Below are positions 27,575 to 35,317 of a stretch of DNA of 64,000 nucleotides, piece by piece. This DNA is from UBA1952 sp965246855 (lineage in GTDB: Bacteria > Bacteroidota > Bacteroidia > Chitinophagales > Chitinophagaceae), in NCBI GenBank assembly GCA_965246855.1, contig CBDFFP010000003.1:310001-374000 (forward strand), given 5' to 3'. The notes below the pieces were generated by a model. The model was given only the letters and a program-made list of their open reading frames with translations, searched no databases and was not told the origin of the DNA. The first letter of the stretch is position 1. Every line of letters begins with the position of its first letter. A program made the translations under genes and the position numbers.

Positions 27575-27736
27575 GGGTCATTCCGACGAAGGAGGAGCCG
27601 TGAAGCACTTGCCGAAGGCACCGCGAAGCAGCAACGCAGTTAATTTCCCTACAACACGCGGGTCATTCCGACGAAGGAGGAATCTCACATTTGTTGTTCC
27701 TACCCGCTGTCGGATTCCTCCTTCGTTGGAATGACA
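27575..27736. repeat. REP-type repeat cluster (GTCATTCCGACGAAGGAGG family)
   Basis: The sequence GGGTCATTCCGACGAAGGAG appears twice in direct orientation (about 27577 and 27660) and once inverted (about 27715-27734, CCTCCTTCGTTGGAATGAC). The outer copies can form a large hairpin. No gene is visible here. Confidence 0.75.
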
Positions 27737-27767
27737 TACATAATTGGAAGGACACACATTTTCTATA

Positions 27768-27804
27768 AAAAAGCCCTGCTGAACCTTTTCAGCGGGGCTT
27801 TTTT
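27768..27804 (+). terminator. Rho-independent terminator
   Basis: AAGCCC-T-GCTGAA pairs with TTCAGC-G-GGGCTT (one T-G wobble), followed by TTTTTT. It shares its AAAAAGYCCTGCTGA start with a hairpin at 29155, suggesting that the two leader regions are related. Confidence 0.8.
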
Positions 27805-27815
27805 GGGGGTGGAAA

Positions 27816-27863
27816 ATTTCCCGGAATCCGGGAAATTTTTTTAGAAGGTGCTTCGTATGTTTG
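27816..27863 (+). promoter_or_regulatory. Palindrome plus -7 box before the hypothetical gene
   Basis: The palindrome AATTTCCCGGA-A-TCCGGGAAATT is followed 19-20 bp later by TATGTTTG (27856-27863), an exact TAnnTTTG box. The same palindrome and spacing recur before 29290 and 30077. It may be a terminator abutting a promoter, or an operator over the -33 region. Confidence 0.6.
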
Positions 27864-27871
27864 CGGCGTTC

Positions 27872-27913
27872 TTTTCCAAAACCCCTTTTCCGAAACCCCT
27901 TTTCCGAAACCCC
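27872..27913 (+). repeat. Three tandem 14-bp repeats in a 5' leader
   Basis: TTTTCC(A/G)AAACCCC occurs three times head to tail just before the ATG at 27920. It lies in the probable 5' untranslated region. Confidence 0.85.
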
Positions 27914-27919
27914 TTTTTT

Positions 27920-28423
27920 ATGCCTATCAGAAACATCAGCAATCCCGCCCTTACTACGGCGCTTATGACCGCCATTTTGCAAGCGGTTACGGCAATCGAA
28001 AACGCCTCCACAACCATCGTCGTGAGTCTGGACGATGAAGAGCGCAAAGAATATGGCTCTATCAATGAGCAGAACAAACTTATCGTGAACAAGGTGCTGG
28101 ACTACCGCACCAACCAGCCTGCCCTAAGCTCGCCCAAAGTGGATTGGGTGGAGTTTCAGAAGGACTACGACATGCGCCGGTTCTATGAAGGCGTTGAAAG
28201 CCGTTTGATGGACATTCTGGGTAAGTTTCAGGATGCAAAAATCACGCATGATTATGATAATTACCAGGCGTCTTTGTTGGATTACAAACACGCGCAGTCG
28301 GAGCTGGAGCAGGGCGACACCGATTACCGCAACAAGGTGGAGGAGATAAAGCAGTTTTTCAGCCGCACCGGCACGGGCAAAAGCAGCAATGAAGGCCCGG
28401 CTACGAACAACGAGGCCGGCTAA
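27920..28423 (+). CDS. Hypothetical helical protein
   Basis: A 167-aa protein of no family I recognise. It looks all-helical and acidic (AVTAIENASTTIVVSLDDEE, RRFYEGVESRLMDILGKFQDA, YKHAQSELEQGDTDYRNKVEEIK) and ends in a G/S/N-rich tail. It has no signal peptide. The ATG at 27920 follows the leader repeats; the frame is open upstream through them. Its layout (SL-acidic/basic-K-x-F/Y-G, then alternating helices) resembles the gene at 50920, which may be a distant paralogue. A 21-bp repeat array follows. Confidence 0.7.
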   Translation: MPIRNISNPALTTALMTAILQAVTAIENASTTIVVSLDDEERKEYGSINEQNKLIVNKVLDYRTNQPALSSPKVDWVEFQKDYDMRRFYEGVESRLMDILGKFQDAKITHDYDNYQASLLDYKHAQSELEQGDTDYRNKVEEIKQFFSRTGTGKSSNEGPATNNEAG

Positions 28424-28505
28424 TTTTAACCGTTCCGGGTTTTTCATTTTCAAACACAGCATCCGCTGCCTCCGGTTTGGGGCAGCGGATGCTGTGTTTT
28501 ACGGG

Positions 28506-28799
28506 GTGGAGGTCAGGTTTGGAGGTGAGGATGCGAAATTTGAGAATTTAGACGTTAAATTTTACGTATTAGAAGTCAGGTTTTGCATGGTAGATGCCAA
28601 TTTTCACATCTGTAATGCCAAATTTCACATCATGGATGTGAAATTTGGCGTTACGGGTGTGAAATTTCACGTTACGGGTGCCAAGTTTCACATCATGGAT
28701 GTGAAACTTGGCGTCATAGACGTGAAACTTCATGTTACGGGCGCAAAGTTTCCCATTACGGACGCCAGGTTTCAGTTTATGGACGCCAAATCCGGGGTT
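28506..28799 (+). repeat. 21-bp repeat array, 14 units, coding-like and hairpin-forming
   Basis: Fourteen consecutive 21-bp units lie in the frame of an open stretch at 28389-28907. Each encodes a heptapeptide of the type x-D/G-V/A-K-F-x-V/I. Many differences between units are synonymous (GAT/GAC, AAA/AAG). The unit centre GTGAAATTTCAC is palindromic, and two long perfect inverted repeats (28617-28649 and 28680-28712, 15-bp arms, 3-nt loops) differ by a compensated base pair. No convincing start codon or ribosome-binding context was found, so translation is uncertain. Confidence 0.88.
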
Positions 28800-29154
28800 G
28801 TATTTAAAACGAAAGAAGGTTTGTTTGCTTTACTGCTTGCCTGGGATTTTGGCTTTCCCAAAGGGGGAGTTTGCCGGATGCAAGCCACGAAGTTCCCTTC
28901 GGGATGACAGAAGATGGGCGACAAAAAACCTGCCCTTTTCAAAACCCTTTATTGTTGGGACAGACGCCAGGCTGTGTTGACAATTGGCTTTCTCAGCCCC
29001 GTTCTTCGGCAAGCTCAGAATGACAGGGACGGCAGGATTATAGAACCAGAAGAGAGACAAAGGCAGGGAGTCCCGTTCTTCAGCAAGCTCAGAATGACAG
29101 GGGCGGCAGGTTTGGTCTTCGGTCTAAAACCAAACCTGCGCAACACAGCCTAAT
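28800..29154. repeat. Gene-free stretch with REP fragments
   Basis: Two direct copies of a 36-bp element (29001-29036 and 29075-29110; two mismatches) contain AAGCTCAGAATGACAGG. A fragment near 28890-28912 reads CCCTTCGGGATGACAG. Nothing gene-like is seen. Confidence 0.65.
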
Positions 29155-29248
29155 AAAAAGTCCTGCTGAGAGGGGTTCGGTGGGACTTTTTGAAAATAAA
29201 TTTCCCGGAATTCGGGAAATTTATTTTCAAAAAGACGTTTTAGTTTTG
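29155..29248 (+). promoter_or_regulatory. Overlapping hairpins and -7 box in the leader of the first secreted paralogue
   Basis: Hairpin 1 pairs AAAAAGTCC (29155-29163) with GGACTTTTT (29183-29191). Hairpin 2 has perfect 21-bp arms at 29186-29206 and 29214-29234. The two share the six bases at 29186-29191, so they are mutually exclusive as drawn. TAGTTTTG (29241-29248) is an exact promoter box. The arrangement parallels 27768-27863. Confidence 0.65.
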
Positions 29249-29289
29249 CAAAATCCACATACATTATTTCAACCGGATAACTCCAAATC

Positions 29290-29961
29290 ATGAGACGTCT
29301 AAAACACCTCATCCTGCTTTTTGCGCTTTTTTGCAGCAGCTATTGCGGAGCACAGGAGATTGATTCTGTTCACGTAGATACAACTTCGTTTCCCGGCCCA
29401 ACATACGTGCGGATTAAATTCCCACATGACGGCTTTCGGCTTACACGTTTTGTAAATGGCGGCTCCACTAATTCATATCCACCTTTGGCGACAGTGTTTT
29501 TTAACTTCAAAGAATGTACGGGTACACCGGGGGTTACTTACTACAACACAATACTAAGTCTTTGGATACCTCCACCCACTTATCTAAAAATATACCTGAA
29601 TTTGGATACTAACACAAAGGATTCAACATGTGTTTTACGTTCGTCTATAAGGATAGCTGACACATTTTTGAATCTTTATGGTTCTCTTCCCACCGCTGTC
29701 CAAAATAAAGAAATAGGGTCTGTTAGTTTGTATCCTAACCCAGTCATCAACCACAGGCTAACGATAGAAACGGCTGCCAACGGAAGTAAGCCTATTACTG
29801 TGATGCTTTACAACTTGCAGGGAAGCAAAGTAGCCAGTTACACACTCACCGAAGCAAAGACCGAGATAGCACTTCCGCCACATCTTCCTGTCGGGAATTA
29901 TCTGCTGCTACTTCAAACGGCGGATGGTTCTGTAGAAAGAAAATTGATTACCGTACAGTAG
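29290..29961 (+). CDS. Small secreted protein with T9SS type A sorting domain (paralogue 1)
   Basis: A 223-aa protein with a signal peptide of about 22 residues ending SYCGAQ. An unrecognised domain of about 110 residues follows, with two Cys (FKECTG and STCVLR) and the motif SPTYVRIKFPHDGF-like (here PGPTYVRIKFPHDGF). The C-terminal 75 residues are a T9SS sorting domain (LYPNPVINHRLTIE, NLQGSKVASYTL, GNYLLLLQTADG, ending ITVQ). It is the first of five tandem paralogues. Its own promoter box is at 29241. The function of the N-terminal domain is unknown. Confidence 0.87.
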   Translation: MRRLKHLILLFALFCSSYCGAQEIDSVHVDTTSFPGPTYVRIKFPHDGFRLTRFVNGGSTNSYPPLATVFFNFKECTGTPGVTYYNTILSLWIPPPTYLKIYLNLDTNTKDSTCVLRSSIRIADTFLNLYGSLPTAVQNKEIGSVSLYPNPVINHRLTIETAANGSKPITVMLYNLQGSKVASYTLTEAKTEIALPPHLPVGNYLLLLQTADGSVERKLITVQ

Positions 29962-29977
29962 AAATTACCACAGCAAA

Positions 29978-30025
29978 ATTTCCCGAATTTCGGGAAATCT
30001 GTTTCAAAAAGACCGAATAGTTTTG
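29978..30025 (+). promoter_or_regulatory. Palindrome plus -7 box before paralogue 2
   Basis: The palindrome ATTTCCCGAA-T-TTCGGGAAAT (29978-29998) lies 19 bp before TAGTTTTG (30018-30025). The TTTCAAAAAGAC sequence between them also occurs in the 29214-29240 stretch, so the two leaders are related copies. Confidence 0.62.
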
Positions 30026-30076
30026 CATTTCTGAAAGTAATACCAAAAACAGCATCACCTTTAAAAGCTTAAAATC

Positions 30077-30733
30077 ATGAAAAGGATTCTCCTCGCTGCT
30101 TTTGCAGCTATCGTGTGCTTTGCCGCGCATGCACAGACATTTGACTCTGTCCATGTGGATACAACCGTTGTACCTAGTCCTACTTACATAAGAATTAAAT
30201 TTCCGCATAGCGGTTTTCAGCTTACTGATTGTTTCTCCTACTATCCACTCTCACTCCCACCTTCAGTAGAAGCTAAATTCATTTTTAAAGAATGTAAAGG
30301 GGTGCCAATTGTCACATATTTTGATACCACCTTGAACCTCTATGTAAATAGTGACGGTAGGGTTTTTTTAATGCTTTACTTAGAAGCTAATGCAACAGAC
30401 AGTAACTGCGTTCTGCGATCATCGCCTTTTTTTGCAAGTTCCGTATTTATAGATTATTGGAGTGCTTCTCAGTCTGTAAAGAGGATGGAAAGTTCCACCT
30501 CTACTACATATCCTAATCCGATTACAAATCATAAGTTTACGGTAGGAACAGCTAGTGGACAACTAACAAAAGTATCCATCTATAACATGCAGGGAAGCCT
30601 TTTGGCTAGCTACCCGCTGAATGGCACAAAAGCGGAGGTAGACCTTCCTTCTTACATTTCTGCGGGTAACTATTTACTTCAAATCCAGATGCAGAATGGT
30701 AATGTGGATAGAAGACTCCTTATCGTTCAATAA
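30077..30733 (+). CDS. Small secreted protein with T9SS type A sorting domain (paralogue 2)
   Basis: A 218-aa protein with a signal peptide ending FAAHAQ, then the same two-Cys domain (SPTYIRIKFPHSGF, FKECKG, SNCVLR) and the sorting domain (YPNPITNHKFTV, NMQGSLLASYPL, GNYLLQIQMQNG, ending LLIVQ). It is clearly diverged from paralogue 1. The gap to the next gene is 52 bp with no terminator seen, so paralogues 2-5 and the protease may be one operon. Confidence 0.86.
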   Translation: MKRILLAAFAAIVCFAAHAQTFDSVHVDTTVVPSPTYIRIKFPHSGFQLTDCFSYYPLSLPPSVEAKFIFKECKGVPIVTYFDTTLNLYVNSDGRVFLMLYLEANATDSNCVLRSSPFFASSVFIDYWSASQSVKRMESSTSTTYPNPITNHKFTVGTASGQLTKVSIYNMQGSLLASYPLNGTKAEVDLPSYISAGNYLLQIQMQNGNVDRRLLIVQ

Positions 30734-30785
30734 TCCAATCAGCTCAAAATCACCTTTCTTCCAACCCCCTTAGTCCTCCCAAACC

Positions 30786-31439
30786 ATGAAAAAATTCCTA
30801 CTTGCTGCTATTGCAGCACTTCTACCCTTTGCCACGCAGGCACAAATATTTGACTCTGTAAGTGTGGATACGACCAGTTTTCCCGGCTCAACATTCATAA
30901 GATTTAAGTTTCCACATAATGGATTTAGATTCAAATCGTATTTTCCATATTACACAAACCTGTACCCACCATATACAATTGTAAACTTCGTCTTTGAAGA
31001 GTGTAAAGGAGACAGTGGAGTAGTGTATTCTGATGGTTTTTTTAGCCTTTATGCAGGCAATAAAGACCGACTACTTTTTCAGCTATTTTTAGATTCTAAC
31101 ACAACTGATACGAACTGTTTTTCACGTCTAACGGAGACAAGAGTTGACTCCTTATATATGGATTTTTGGGCTGCCTCTCAATCAGTAGAGAATGTCAGCA
31201 ATAATATGTGTGATGTTTATCCCAACCCCGTAGTCAATCGGAAGGTATTTATAGAAAGTAGTAAACGACTTGCTAGCGCATCGCTATATAGTTTGCAAGA
31301 GAGCTTTTTGGCTTCTTATGTCCTCACTAGTACAAAGGCAGAGATAGAATTTCCAAGTGCTTTATCCCCGGGGAATTACCTGCTTCAGCTCAATATGGTA
31401 GATGGTATAGTGCAGCGCAAACTTATCACTATACGATAA
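30786..31439 (+). CDS. Small secreted protein with T9SS type A sorting domain (paralogue 3)
   Basis: A 217-aa protein with signal peptide MKKFLLAAIAALLPFATQAQ. The central domain is the most diverged of the five (STFIRFKFPHNGF, FEECKG, and TNCFSR replacing TCVLR). The sorting domain has VYPNPVVNRKVFIE and GNYLLQLNMVDG and ends KLITIR. Base composition is A/T-rich compared with the protease gene downstream. Confidence 0.86.
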   Translation: MKKFLLAAIAALLPFATQAQIFDSVSVDTTSFPGSTFIRFKFPHNGFRFKSYFPYYTNLYPPYTIVNFVFEECKGDSGVVYSDGFFSLYAGNKDRLLFQLFLDSNTTDTNCFSRLTETRVDSLYMDFWAASQSVENVSNNMCDVYPNPVVNRKVFIESSKRLASASLYSLQESFLASYVLTSTKAEIEFPSALSPGNYLLQLNMVDGIVQRKLITIR

Positions 31440-31488
31440 CAAACCAGTTACGCAGCCTCATTTTCACCCTCCTTAAAATCTTCAAATC

Positions 31489-32151
31489 ATGAAGAGAATC
31501 CTCCTCGCTGCCATTGCAGTACTCCTTTCGTTTGCGGTACACGCGCAAACGATTGACTCTGTTTACACAGATACAACCACGGTTCCAGGCCCTACTTACG
31601 TGCGGATTAAATTCCCACACGATGGCTTCCGGTTTATACGCTATATACAGGCGGACTATAACTCATATCCAGGTTGGACGGCGATCAATTTTTGGTTTAA
31701 AGAATGTACGGGTACAGTAGGCCCTACGTACTATGACACTACGCTAAGCCTTTGGATATATTCACCTACTTATCTAACAATGAGTGTAGTCTTAGATGCC
31801 AATACATCGGATACAACATGTGTTTTACGTCCATCTATAGTAGTAGTTGACTCATTTGCGAAGCTTTATGGTTCTGTTCCCACCGCCGTCCAAAATAAGG
31901 AAGTTGGGTTCATTTCCTTGTATCCTAATCCGGTCATCAATCATCGGCTCACCATCGAAACGGGAGCCGGCGGAAGCAAGCCCACTATGGCGACCTTCTA
32001 TAGCGTGCAAGGAAACAGGGTGGCTACCTACACGCTAAGCGAAGCAAAGACCGAGATAACGCTTCCGCCGCATCTTCCTGCCGGGAATTATCTGCTGCTC
32101 ATTCAAACAGCAGATGGTTCCGTAGAACGAAAGCTCATTACGGTACAATAA
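31489..32151 (+). CDS. Small secreted protein with T9SS type A sorting domain (paralogue 4)
   Basis: A 220-aa protein with a signal peptide ending FAVHAQ, followed by the two-Cys domain (GPTYVRIKFPHDGF, FKECTG, TTCVLR) and the sorting domain (LYPNPVINHRLTIE, GNYLLLIQTADG, ending ITVQ). Bases 31552-31871 are almost identical to 32246-32565 in paralogue 5 (one difference in 320), while both flanks differ. That pattern points to recent gene conversion. Confidence 0.87.
   Translation: MKRILLAAIAVLLSFAVHAQTIDSVYTDTTTVPGPTYVRIKFPHDGFRFIRYIQADYNSYPGWTAINFWFKECTGTVGPTYYDTTLSLWIYSPTYLTMSVVLDANTSDTTCVLRPSIVVVDSFAKLYGSVPTAVQNKEVGFISLYPNPVINHRLTIETGAGGSKPTMATFYSVQGNRVATYTLSEAKTEITLPPHLPAGNYLLLIQTADGSVERKLITVQ
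31552..31871 (+). repeat. 320-bp direct repeat, copy 1 (near-identical to 32246-32565)
   Basis: Compared base by base by eye, this block matches 32246-32565 with a single C/T difference. It covers the whole mature N-terminal domain of paralogues 4 and 5. Confidence 0.9.
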
Positions 32152-32182
32152 CTCCTTTTTTCATCCCCAAATCTCCCAAACC

Positions 32183-32854
32183 ATGAAGAAACTCTTCTTT
32201 GCTGCGATTGCAGCTCTCCTCTCATTTGCGGTGCACGCGCAACAAATTGACTCTGTTTACACAGATACAACTACGGTTCCAGGCCCTACTTACGTGCGGA
32301 TTAAATTCCCACACGATGGCTTCCGGTTTATACGCTATATACAGGCGGACTATAACTCATATCCAGGTTGGACGGCGATCAATTTTTGGTTTAAAGAATG
32401 TACGGGTACAGTAGGCCCTACGTACTATGACACTACGCTAAGCCTTTGGATATATTCACCTACTTATCTAACAATGAGTGTAGTCTTAGATGCCAATACA
32501 TCGGATACAACATGTGTTTTACGTCCATCTATAGTAGTAGTTGACTCATTTGCGAAGCTTTATGGCACTTTTCCTGGAACTCCTACTGCTGTCCAGAACA
32601 AAGAAATTAGTTCCTTTTCTTTTTATCCAAATCCAGTTACCAATCATCGGCTAACTATTGAGATAGAAGCTAGCGGAAGTAAACCCATTATGGCGACCTT
32701 CTACAGCTTGCAAGGAGGCAAAGTAGCCACTTACACGCTGAGCGAAGCAAAGACCGAGATAACGCTTCCGCCCCATCTTCCTGCCGGAAATTATCTGTTG
32801 CTGTTGCAAACAGATAACGGACTTGTAGAAAGGAAGCTCATTACCGTTCAATAA
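32183..32854 (+). CDS. Small secreted protein with T9SS type A sorting domain (paralogue 5)
   Basis: A 223-aa protein with a signal peptide ending FAVHAQ. The central domain is the same as paralogue 4 except for synonymous change. An insertion of a few residues (FPGTP) precedes the sorting domain (FYPNPVTNHRLTIE, GNYLLLLQTDNG, ending ITVQ). It lies 31 bp after paralogue 4 and 36 bp before the protease gene. Confidence 0.87.
   Translation: MKKLFFAAIAALLSFAVHAQQIDSVYTDTTTVPGPTYVRIKFPHDGFRFIRYIQADYNSYPGWTAINFWFKECTGTVGPTYYDTTLSLWIYSPTYLTMSVVLDANTSDTTCVLRPSIVVVDSFAKLYGTFPGTPTAVQNKEISSFSFYPNPVTNHRLTIEIEASGSKPIMATFYSLQGGKVATYTLSEAKTEITLPPHLPAGNYLLLLQTDNGLVERKLITVQ
32246..32565 (+). repeat. 320-bp direct repeat, copy 2
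   Basis: Partner of 31552-31871; see paralogues 4 and 5. The sequence flanking the block on both sides is clearly less similar. Confidence 0.9.
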
Positions 32855-32890
32855 CTCCTTTTTTCCAACCCCTTTAACCATCTTCAAACC

Positions 32891-35188
32891 ATGAAGAAAC
32901 TTCTCTTCGCTGCGATTGCAGCCTTCCTTTCGTTTGTGGTACATGCGCAAACAAACATCATCGGCGGAAATCTTATTAACATTGCCAGCATCCCCTGGCA
33001 GGTGTCCATCCGAAATATCTCCGGTGGGCGTGCCAACGGCATCCCCTATTGTGGCGGTACCATTATTTCCGACCGCTGGATTCTTACGGCGGCGCACTGT
33101 TTTGGAGGGACTAACCCAAGCAATCCAAACCATATTCTGGTGAACGCTGGCGTAACAGACAAAACCGACACCAATAGCGGACAGCTCATCACGGCAAGCC
33201 AGATTTATGTTCACCCCGGTTACAATCCAAATATTTCATACAACAATGATATCGCTTTAATAAAGTTATCAGCCCCGCTTTCTTTCAACAGCAGCGTACA
33301 GCCCGTAGCCTATTCCACACCTTGCAATACACCAGATACAGGAGATCTATACGGGAAGGTTGTCACGCTTTCAGGCTGGGGAGATATTTCAAATACTGGC
33401 CCATCCTCGCAATTTTTGAAGGCCACCCAGATGATATACATTCTCAACCACCAGGCTTACAACGCGAATGTAGCCTATGATACGAGCTACACACTTCCTG
33501 TCACAAACAACATGATTTCATTTACCCAGCCCAGTGGACCTCCTACAGGGGCGGCACGGGGTGATAGCGGTGGCCCTGCTACCATCTGGATTAACGGCGT
33601 ACCTATTGTAATTGGTGCATCCAGTTGGGGATATGCTCCTAAAGACTATCTTCCAACAATGTATACCAAAGTGCAGAACTATACCCGTTGGATAGACAGC
33701 ATTACCACCCTCAATCTTACCCCGCAGACGCTTGACCTTTATACCAAAGACAATGCCTACGACTTAGGCTATGTGGGCGCAAACGGCACAGGCGGCAACG
33801 GCGATAAAAGCCCGGATATCTGGGTGCGCAACCAACCCGACGGCTTGATCAATTACACCAGCCAAGACCCGGAATACTCCATCAACAATCCGGTGTATGC
33901 CTATGTGCGGGTGCGCAACAAAAGCTGTGTGCCTTCTACCGGCACGGAGAAACTTTCCCTTTATTGGTCACGGGCCTCCGTCGGCTCTTCCTGGCCAAAC
34001 AACTGGAATGGCTCGCAGGCCGGCATGGGAGATACCATAGGTTCGCAATTCATTCCCGTTATCCAGCCCGGCAAAGACACCATCCTGCGCTTTGACTGGC
34101 GCTTGCTGAACCCGGATTCCAACAGCAACCGGAACTCCTGCCTGCTGTCCCGGATTGAAAATTCTACGGTTGACCCCATCATTGACTCCCCCAACCTCTA
34201 CGTAACCATCAACCAGAACAACAACGTCTCTATCCGAAACGTAACGGTGGTGAATCTGGATACAAACAATATACGCGGCCCGTGGGGCGGAGAAATTTTC
34301 GTGGGCAATATTCTGGACTTAGATCACGCCTACAATATCCGGTTTCAGGTTCCCGACTACCAAAACCCCAATACGCCCGATGTTACCCGCGAGGCCGAAG
34401 TGCACATCCGCTTTGACGAAGTGGGGTGGAACATCATAAAAACCTCCGGCCAACTGGCACAGGAAGGAATTAAAATCCTGCCCGAGCGGGAAATCATTAT
34501 CCATCACCCCAACATAGAGCTTCGGAACATCGCTTTCCCCGCAGGCGTGCGTATTCCGCTAAACGTCTCCTTCAACTTCCTCACCGACCAAAACACGCCC
34601 AACCAACACTACGACTATGTGCTGAGCCAAAGCTTTGCCGAGAATCCTGCCGAAATAACAGGGTGGGAGACTTTTGAAATCAACAAAACACCTCGCCAGC
34701 CCTTCAACGTAGATGCGGGCAACGACAAAACCATTAAGAAGGGAGACAGCGTTATTCTTTCGCCCAACTGGCTGGCCGAAGTAGCGGAATACAACTGGTA
34801 CGACGAAGACGGCAACCTTATCTACACCGGCAAAGACCTGAAAGTAGCGCCCGACGTGGCCCACAAATACAAGCTGGAAGTGATTGCCACCACAGACGGC
34901 TTCAAGGACTACGACGAGGTGAATGTGGACGTGAAGAAGTTTTACCTCAATACCCTTTCGCCCAACCCGGCCACCACGAACATCAACATTGGCTACAATG
35001 TGCAGACGGCAGGCTCGGCTTATCTGATGATTGTGCAGCCGTACGGCAGTGCCATGTACAACTACGTGCTTCCGGCGGGCAGCGATTCTATCAACATCAA
35101 CACCTCAGTTTTTGCGCCCGGCGCTTACAATGTGGTGTTGGTGTGCGACGGGCAGGCGGTGGATGTCAAATCGTTTATCGTGCAGTAA
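32891..35188 (+). CDS. Secreted S1-family (chymotrypsin-fold) serine protease with T9SS sorting domain
   Basis: A 765-aa protein with signal peptide MKKLLFAAIAAFLSFVVHAQ, nearly the leader used by the five paralogues upstream. Only two residues separate the predicted cleavage site from IIGG (23-26), the usual mature N-terminus of the fold. The catalytic triad is His69 (TAAHC), Asp120 (NNDIALIKL) and Ser226 (GDSGGP). The position that is Asp in trypsin (six before the Ser) is Gly220, so trypsin-like cleavage after K/R is unlikely. Residues about 245-680 are beta-rich, unrecognised or Ig-like. The C-terminal 75 residues are a T9SS sorting domain (LSPNPATTNINIGY, ending SFIVQ). Confidence 0.9.
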   Translation: MKKLLFAAIAAFLSFVVHAQTNIIGGNLINIASIPWQVSIRNISGGRANGIPYCGGTIISDRWILTAAHCFGGTNPSNPNHILVNAGVTDKTDTNSGQLITASQIYVHPGYNPNISYNNDIALIKLSAPLSFNSSVQPVAYSTPCNTPDTGDLYGKVVTLSGWGDISNTGPSSQFLKATQMIYILNHQAYNANVAYDTSYTLPVTNNMISFTQPSGPPTGAARGDSGGPATIWINGVPIVIGASSWGYAPKDYLPTMYTKVQNYTRWIDSITTLNLTPQTLDLYTKDNAYDLGYVGANGTGGNGDKSPDIWVRNQPDGLINYTSQDPEYSINNPVYAYVRVRNKSCVPSTGTEKLSLYWSRASVGSSWPNNWNGSQAGMGDTIGSQFIPVIQPGKDTILRFDWRLLNPDSNSNRNSCLLSRIENSTVDPIIDSPNLYVTINQNNNVSIRNVTVVNLDTNNIRGPWGGEIFVGNILDLDHAYNIRFQVPDYQNPNTPDVTREAEVHIRFDEVGWNIIKTSGQLAQEGIKILPEREIIIHHPNIELRNIAFPAGVRIPLNVSFNFLTDQNTPNQHYDYVLSQSFAENPAEITGWETFEINKTPRQPFNVDAGNDKTIKKGDSVILSPNWLAEVAEYNWYDEDGNLIYTGKDLKVAPDVAHKYKLEVIATTDGFKDYDEVNVDVKKFYLNTLSPNPATTNINIGYNVQTAGSAYLMIVQPYGSAMYNYVLPAGSDSININTSVFAPGAYNVVLVCDGQAVDVKSFIVQ

Positions 35189-35211
35189 ACCAGCTTTGGA
35201 GAAAGCATTTT

Positions 35212-35258
35212 ATCCGGGCGCGTGTTGCAGGCCGCAATGCGCCCCCGGATTTTTTTTA
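35212..35258 (+). terminator. Rho-independent terminator after the protease gene
   Basis: ATCCGGG pairs with CCCGGAT across a G/C-rich loop that can pair further, followed by eight T. Confidence 0.8.
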
Positions 35259-35317
35259 TTCCAATGGTCTTTTCTGTGTAAAAATGATGTAGTATTGCTT
35301 TTAAATTTCCACACACA

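Noticed and set aside
28389..28505. Coding start for the 21-bp repeat ORF
   Set aside because: The first 39 codons overlap the end of the previous gene in another frame and a hairpin-like gap; no credible start signal was found, so I list the array only as a repeat.
28506..28799. CRISPR array
   Set aside because: The 21-bp units are contiguous with no spacers, diverge gradually and keep a codon pattern. No cas genes are near.
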